Below, piece after piece: positions 4,891-6,644 of a DNA stretch of 6,644 nt. A program made the translations under genes and the position numbers. How positions within the stretch are numbered: the first letter of the stretch is position 1; every line of letters begins with the position of its first letter. Source of the stretch: Bacteroidaceae bacterium (GTDB lineage Bacteria > Bacteroidota > Bacteroidia > Bacteroidales > Bacteroidaceae); NCBI GenBank assembly GCA_016284115.1, contig JAEEOD010000075.1:1-6644 (forward strand). Reading direction: 5' to 3'. Under the pieces are notes generated by a model. That model did no database searches. It was not told where the DNA came from and saw only the letters and a program-made list of their open reading frames with translations.

Positions 4891-6426
4891 TCACGTGCTG
4901 GCTATGGCCCTGCTTTTTATATCTTCCCTGACCAGAAGTTAGATGAAAAGTCGGCTTTGGTCTTGGCAAAAGAGCTCAATATAATTGAGATTGCTGCTAA
5001 GTACGGCGGTAGGATCAGTATGGTGAATCCTTCTGGCGCGAAGTGGCAGGCTTCTGATGTGCAAGCTTTCCAAGGCTTGATGGGAAGAGGTGGCCCTGCT
5101 ACCAATATTAAGGTAATAGGCATAGGCAGTGGCGCTACTTTTGTAAACCAATACTTGGCGGCAACAGACTTGACTGGTGCTATTGTAGGCATCGTTTCAA
5201 TCAATGGTGCTCCTGGTAAGATATGCAAACTTCCTGTTCCCGCCTACATTGGCGGCAAGAATGCAGTTAAAGTGGCTAAGCCTTACCAAACTGCCAGTGA
5301 TGCAGCTCCTGCCGATCCATTGCAGCAAGTTGTAGTAAATCCAGATGCTAAAGCTTCTATAGCAGCTTTGTTTGCTGATGCTTGGGACAAGGTGTTGAGT
5401 GCTAACTATCGCTATAACAACTTATATCGTACCTTCTATATGAGTCGTGGCATTGATAATCCAGAGGGCGTTAAGACTTTCGAATTGGTGTCTATGCCAA
5501 TGTTCGACAAGTTAGGCATCCAGCGTAATGTAGTAGAGCATCCTGTGGTGGATACAAATGCTGCTGGTAATGTTGAGAACCCTAATAAATACCTTTGGTA
5601 TGAATATCTGCCTAAGCAAGCTCGTGAGGCAGCTCCTGGCACGGTGCCACTGGTAGTGATTCTGCATGGTCACGGCAATGATCCTCGTACTCAAAGTGAA
5701 ACTTCTGGTTTTGTGGAACTTGCTGCTGAAGAGGGATTCATGGTGGTTGAAATGGAGTGGCAGGGCAGTAATGGTTATATTGCTATGGGCTTGGATGGCA
5801 TTGAGGCCGTAATCAGCGTATTGCGTGAGAAATATCCACAGATTGATGGTTCTCGCATTTATTGTGAAGGTTTGTCGGCTGGCGCTATGACCAGCAATAT
5901 GCTGGGTGTACGCAAGTCGCATTTATTTGCAGCTGTAGCTGGTCACTCTGGTGGTATTTTCTCTGGCAACGGTTTAGGCTATTATGGTTATGGTAGCGAA
6001 CCTTTGATGAACGAGGCCATTCAGAAACGCGGCGCTTTAGAGATTGGCTATTGCAATGTCGTTGGCACACACGATGATGTGATTCGCTTCTTTACATCAG
6101 ACAACTGGAGAGGTAATCCTTATCTAAATGTTTGGCAGATTTACCAGACTATCAATGGTATGGAGGTAGTGGAAAACTTGGATTTTAATGTTGATAAAAC
6201 TTTCGGTTTTCAATTACAGGATCGTCAGCAGATACATACAGGTAAGAGTGAGGACATCACCATGGAGTTCGGTCAGCTGTACAAGAATGGCAAGCCGATG
6301 ATTCGTCTCATTGTCATCAATAACTATGGTCACTGGAACTTCAAGCCGGCTGCTCGTCTCATGTGGGACTTCTTCCGCCATTTCTCACGTGACACTCAGA
6401 CCAAGAAGCTGAATTATACTGAATAA
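4873..6426 (+). CDS. Alpha/beta hydrolase (PHB-depolymerase/esterase-like), main part downstream of the amber codon
   Basis: 517 residues from ATG 4873, without its own signal peptide. The C-terminal half (about 240-507) is a clear alpha/beta-hydrolase domain: oxyanion strand VPLVVILHGHGND (258-270), nucleophile elbow GLSAG with Ser335, candidate acid Asp401 or Asp402 in VVGTHDDV, and candidate catalytic His487 in NNYGHWN. It resembles esterases of the polyhydroxybutyrate-depolymerase/LpqC type; the true substrate, perhaps an ester on plant polysaccharide, is inferred only from general Prevotella biology. The N-terminal half (about 10-125) has IKVIGIGSGATF (79-90) and looks like a second hydrolase fold in which Gly85 sits where the nucleophile Ser would be. 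With the upstream signal peptide the intact product would be about 567 residues and exported. As it stands, a start at 4873 would give a cytoplasmic protein, so the gene may be inactive. Codon use looks even across the whole frame, which suggests a recent break. Stop TAA. Confidence 0.85.
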   Translation: MERNNESRAGYGPAFYIFPDQKLDEKSALVLAKELNIIEIAAKYGGRISMVNPSGAKWQASDVQAFQGLMGRGGPATNIKVIGIGSGATFVNQYLAATDLTGAIVGIVSINGAPGKICKLPVPAYIGGKNAVKVAKPYQTASDAAPADPLQQVVVNPDAKASIAALFADAWDKVLSANYRYNNLYRTFYMSRGIDNPEGVKTFELVSMPMFDKLGIQRNVVEHPVVDTNAAGNVENPNKYLWYEYLPKQAREAAPGTVPLVVILHGHGNDPRTQSETSGFVELAAEEGFMVVEMEWQGSNGYIAMGLDGIEAVISVLREKYPQIDGSRIYCEGLSAGAMTSNMLGVRKSHLFAAVAGHSGGIFSGNGLGYYGYGSEPLMNEAIQKRGALEIGYCNVVGTHDDVIRFFTSDNWRGNPYLNVWQIYQTINGMEVVENLDFNVDKTFGFQLQDRQQIHTGKSEDITMEFGQLYKNGKPMIRLIVINNYGHWNFKPAARLMWDFFRHFSRDTQTKKLNYTE

Positions 6427-6433
6427 AACTTTT

Positions 6434-6469
6434 ATAGAAGAGGGCTTTTATCATATAGCCCTCTTCTAT
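6434..6469 (+). terminator. Intrinsic terminator after the hydrolase
   Basis: A perfect 13-bp stem (6434-6446 with 6457-6469; core TAGAAGAGGGCT with AGCCCTCTTCTA) around a 10-base loop, followed by TTTTCT. It begins 7 bases after the hydrolase TAA and is the strongest terminator on this strand after nqrF. It separates the hydrolase from the next gene unless readthrough occurs. Confidence 0.9.
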
Positions 6470-6501
6470 TTTCTATCATTCTTTCTCCAAAACACAAAAC
6501 A

Positions 6502-6644
6502 ATGAAGAAACTGTTTGCTTTGCTGTGTAGCATCATGGTATCATGCCTCACAGTCTGTGCACAGATGGGTACACCAGTCGCCATTCCTTTATGGCCCAAT
6601 GGTGCACCCAACGACAACCATCTTACTGGCGATGAAGGGCATCC
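6502..6644 (+). CDS. Secreted alpha/beta hydrolase or esterase, 5' end only
   Basis: 47 complete codons before the window ends. MKKLFALLCSIMVSCLTVCAQ is a typical signal peptide with probable signal peptidase I cleavage after VCA. The mature start contains VAIPLWPNGAPNDN; an LWPxGAP motif is typical of the N-terminus of secreted Bacteroidota alpha/beta hydrolases, including acetyl-xylan-esterase-like and dienelactone-hydrolase-like enzymes (recalled). No catalytic residue is yet in view, so the exact family is open. It lies 75 nt after another secreted hydrolase, behind a terminator, and no TAnnTTTG box is evident in the 32 bases between terminator and ATG. Confidence 0.8.
   Translation, partial: MKKLFALLCSIMVSCLTVCAQMGTPVAIPLWPNGAPNDNHLTGDEGH

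Noticed and set aside
5512..5922. Minus-strand frame of 136 codons within the hydrolase
   Set aside because: It is antisense to conserved hydrolase motifs including the region of the nucleophile elbow and has no family features.
1..6644. CRISPR array, insertion sequence, phage or toxin-antitoxin genes
   Set aside because: No spaced direct repeats of suitable length, no transposase, integrase or terminal inverted repeats, and no small gene pairs were seen on either strand.

Overview
The window looks like a chromosomal segment from a Bacteroidales bacterium, most likely Prevotella or a close relative. This is an inference from several signs: an Nqr-type sodium pump gene, -7 promoter boxes of the Bacteroidota type TAnnTTTG, start codons without clear Shine-Dalgarno sequences, an AATTGAG heptamer repeat and a GC-rich palindromic intergenic repeat of kinds common in this group, and secreted alpha/beta-hydrolase genes.

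Layout. (1) Bases 1-529 hold the 3' end of nqrF (plus strand), closed by a strong two-way terminator at 548-579 and followed by a GC-rich palindromic repeat at 611-656. (2) Running the other way from about 2592 down to 662 is one compact transcription unit: a promoter (-7 box 2585-2592), tRNA-Thr(CGU) at 2480-2552, mltG starting only 10 nt after the tRNA, then nudC, whose start overlaps the mltG stop by 4 bp. nudC carries four tandem copies of a heptamer inside its reading frame. (3) An AraC-family regulator (minus strand, stop at 2668) is divergent from a Tat-signal lipoprotein that joins a flavodoxin-like domain to a 2[4Fe-4S] ferredoxin domain (3724-4662). Two opposed TAnnTTTG boxes lie between them. 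(4) After a hairpin at 4669-4699 comes a secreted alpha/beta hydrolase whose signal peptide (from 4723) is separated from its large catalytic part (to 6426) by one in-frame TAG. A clean terminator at 6434-6469 follows. (5) A second secreted hydrolase begins at 6502 and runs off the window.

How the parts relate. nqrF belongs to a respiratory operon that lies mostly outside the window. The tRNA-mltG-nudC unit joins translation, cell-wall glycan length control and NAD(H)/NAD-RNA turnover without an obvious common pathway. The AraC regulator probably controls the divergent redox lipoprotein and perhaps the hydrolase after it.

The points most worth a second look are the amber codon that splits the hydrolase, the 15-bp direct repeat placed at the two alternative starts of that gene, the Tat-lipoprotein form of the flavodoxin-ferredoxin protein, the frame-breaking heptamer repeat inside nudC, and the tRNA that forms almost the whole leader of mltG. 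No stretch longer than 300 bases lacks a gene.
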